Of a stretch of 40,424 nt of DNA, positions 39,615-40,424 are shown piece by piece; the first letter of the stretch is position 1; every line of letters starts with the position of its first letter. This stretch comes from Cyclobacteriaceae bacterium. Its GTDB lineage: Bacteria; Bacteroidota; Bacteroidia; Cytophagales; Cyclobacteriaceae. Below the pieces are notes generated by a model, which was not told where the DNA came from, searched no databases, and saw only the letters and a program-made list of their open reading frames with translations. Both the position numbers and the translations under genes were made by a program. The stretch spans positions 1 to 40,424 of the forward strand of contig JAAUQL010000047.1 in the NCBI GenBank assembly GCA_012033595.1. Direction: 5' to 3'.

Positions 39615-40184
39615 ATGAAAATCATATCGTTTTTGTTTTCCTTCATTTTGGCAGCCGGATTTTTCGTGCAAGTCAATGCACAGGTTCCCGGAAAGAATTT
39701 TCCTGAAATGAACACCTCGACAGCTACGGGCAAGGAAGTTGATTTGCCAGGAGATGTTGCAGGCAAATTTACCTTGCTTGGGCTTGCATTCTCTAAAAAA
39801 TCTGAAGAAGATCTCAACAGTTGGATGGAGCCCGTGTATTGGAAATTTATCGACAAACCGGAAGGCAAAATCGATCGGCTCTTTGGCAACAGTTCCTACG
39901 ATGTCAACGTCTATTTTGTGCCCATGTTTACGGGCATCAAAACTGCGGCCACATCCACAGCTAAAAAACAGGCGCTAAAAAAAATGGATGCGCGACTGGT
40001 GCCAAGCATACTTTTTTATAAAGGCAGCCTGAAACCCTTTAAAGATGCCTTGGATTTTCAGCAAAAAGATATCCCTTACTTTTTTGTGTTGGACAAGTCG
40101 GGCAAAATACTGTATGCCACGTCTGGTAAATACACAGATGATAAGATGGATAAAGTAGAAGAAATACTCCGTGCCGAAAAGTGA
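39615..40184 (+). CDS. Secreted thioredoxin-fold protein of unknown role
   Basis: A 189-residue protein with a signal peptide (1-22, ending VNAQ). The mature part begins VPGKNFPEMNTSTATGKEV and contains GKFTLLGLAFSKKSEEDLNSWMEPVY, where a peroxiredoxin or thioredoxin would have its catalytic Cys. No Cys is present, so a redox role is unlikely. The later segment IPYFFVLDKSGKILYATSGKY is the usual fourth-strand pattern of thioredoxin folds, and a loose likeness to the ATP10 assembly-factor family is possible. Substrate and partner are unknown. It is preceded by a TAnnTTTG box. Confidence 0.7.
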   Translation: MKIISFLFSFILAAGFFVQVNAQVPGKNFPEMNTSTATGKEVDLPGDVAGKFTLLGLAFSKKSEEDLNSWMEPVYWKFIDKPEGKIDRLFGNSSYDVNVYFVPMFTGIKTAATSTAKKQALKKMDARLVPSILFYKGSLKPFKDALDFQQKDIPYFFVLDKSGKILYATSGKYTDDKMDKVEEILRAEK

Positions 40185-40299
40185 TTGTCCGACTGTGGTC
40201 TGTCTGAAACTAGTATCGAAAATCTATGCTGACATTACGCTGCTGTAAAAGCCACCATTGCAATTATGATATAAGCCTGAGTAATTTGAACGCTCAAAG

Positions 40300-40424
40300 A
40301 TGATGAAATACCTGATCGTAACCATTATTTCTGTTTTTGCTTTTTCGTGTGTATCGGGACAAAAGGAGCACGAGCAAGATTTGTCTGTGGACGCTGCGGA
40401 GGAAGAGATGGCCAGCGATGGGCA
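40300..40424 (+). CDS. Start of a lipoprotein gene (cut by window end)
   Basis: The ATG at 40300, immediately followed by a second ATG, opens a frame that runs off the window after 41 codons. It has a short lipobox signal peptide (IISVFAFSC) and an acidic region rich in Glu and Asp. Not enough is present to name a family. It lies 115 bases after the previous gene on the same strand. Confidence 0.6.
   Translation, partial: MMKYLIVTIISVFAFSCVSGQKEHEQDLSVDAAEEEMASDG

Overview
The window reads as a chromosomal segment of a Bacteroidota member, most likely a marine or aquatic Cytophagales-type bacterium. The reasons are a SusC/SusD pair with an ECF sigma factor and FecR-type anti-sigma, a type IX secretion C-terminal sorting domain on a large secreted glycosidase, several TAnnTTTG promoter boxes, and typical Cytophagales housekeeping neighbours (DUF420, GH3-type adenylating enzyme, tandem CDGSH protein). 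The species cannot be named from the sequence.

Region 1 (about 1-25,600, all on the minus strand) is a polysaccharide utilization locus (PUL). In transcription order it holds an ECF sigma factor, a FecR anti-sigma, a SusC-type TonB receptor with an N-terminal STN signalling domain, SusD, a small lipoprotein, a GH28-like enzyme, a 1,420-residue multimodular T9SS glycosidase with a DUF5060-type N-terminus, a GH43-like beta-propeller lipoprotein, GH27, GH97, GH26, an S1-type sulfatase, GH31, a GH2 beta-mannosidase, and a truncated second sulfatase at the window edge. The set (beta-mannosidase, GH26, three alpha-galactosidase-capable families and a sulfatase) suggests a sulfated or otherwise modified galactomannan-like glycan. 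That substrate is an inference. The STN/FecR/ECF trio implies that substrate passage through SusC releases the sigma factor.

Region 2 (about 25,750-33,780) holds a plus-strand secreted protein with an ExbD-like C-terminal domain, then minus-strand genes: a Tat-type aldo/keto reductase, a TPR protein, a tight recJ-lptB-GH3-type operon, and an RluA-family pseudouridine synthase.

Region 3 (about 33,900-40,424) holds a tandem CDGSH protein with a clear terminator, a fatty-acid desaturase, a GNAT acetyltransferase, a plus-strand SCO-like/DUF420/small CxxC protein cluster typical of cytochrome oxidase neighbourhoods, a sodium/solute symporter, a thioredoxin-fold secreted protein and the start of a lipoprotein gene.

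A striking property is that six genes (sulfatase, GH26, GH43-like, susC, fecR, rluA family) are broken by eight frameshifts in total. Each is repaired by adding exactly one base, mostly in a short A/T run. Because a housekeeping gene is affected too, base-calling or assembly deletions are the simplest explanation, but real decay or slippage is not excluded. The merged coordinates given here assume the repaired frames.
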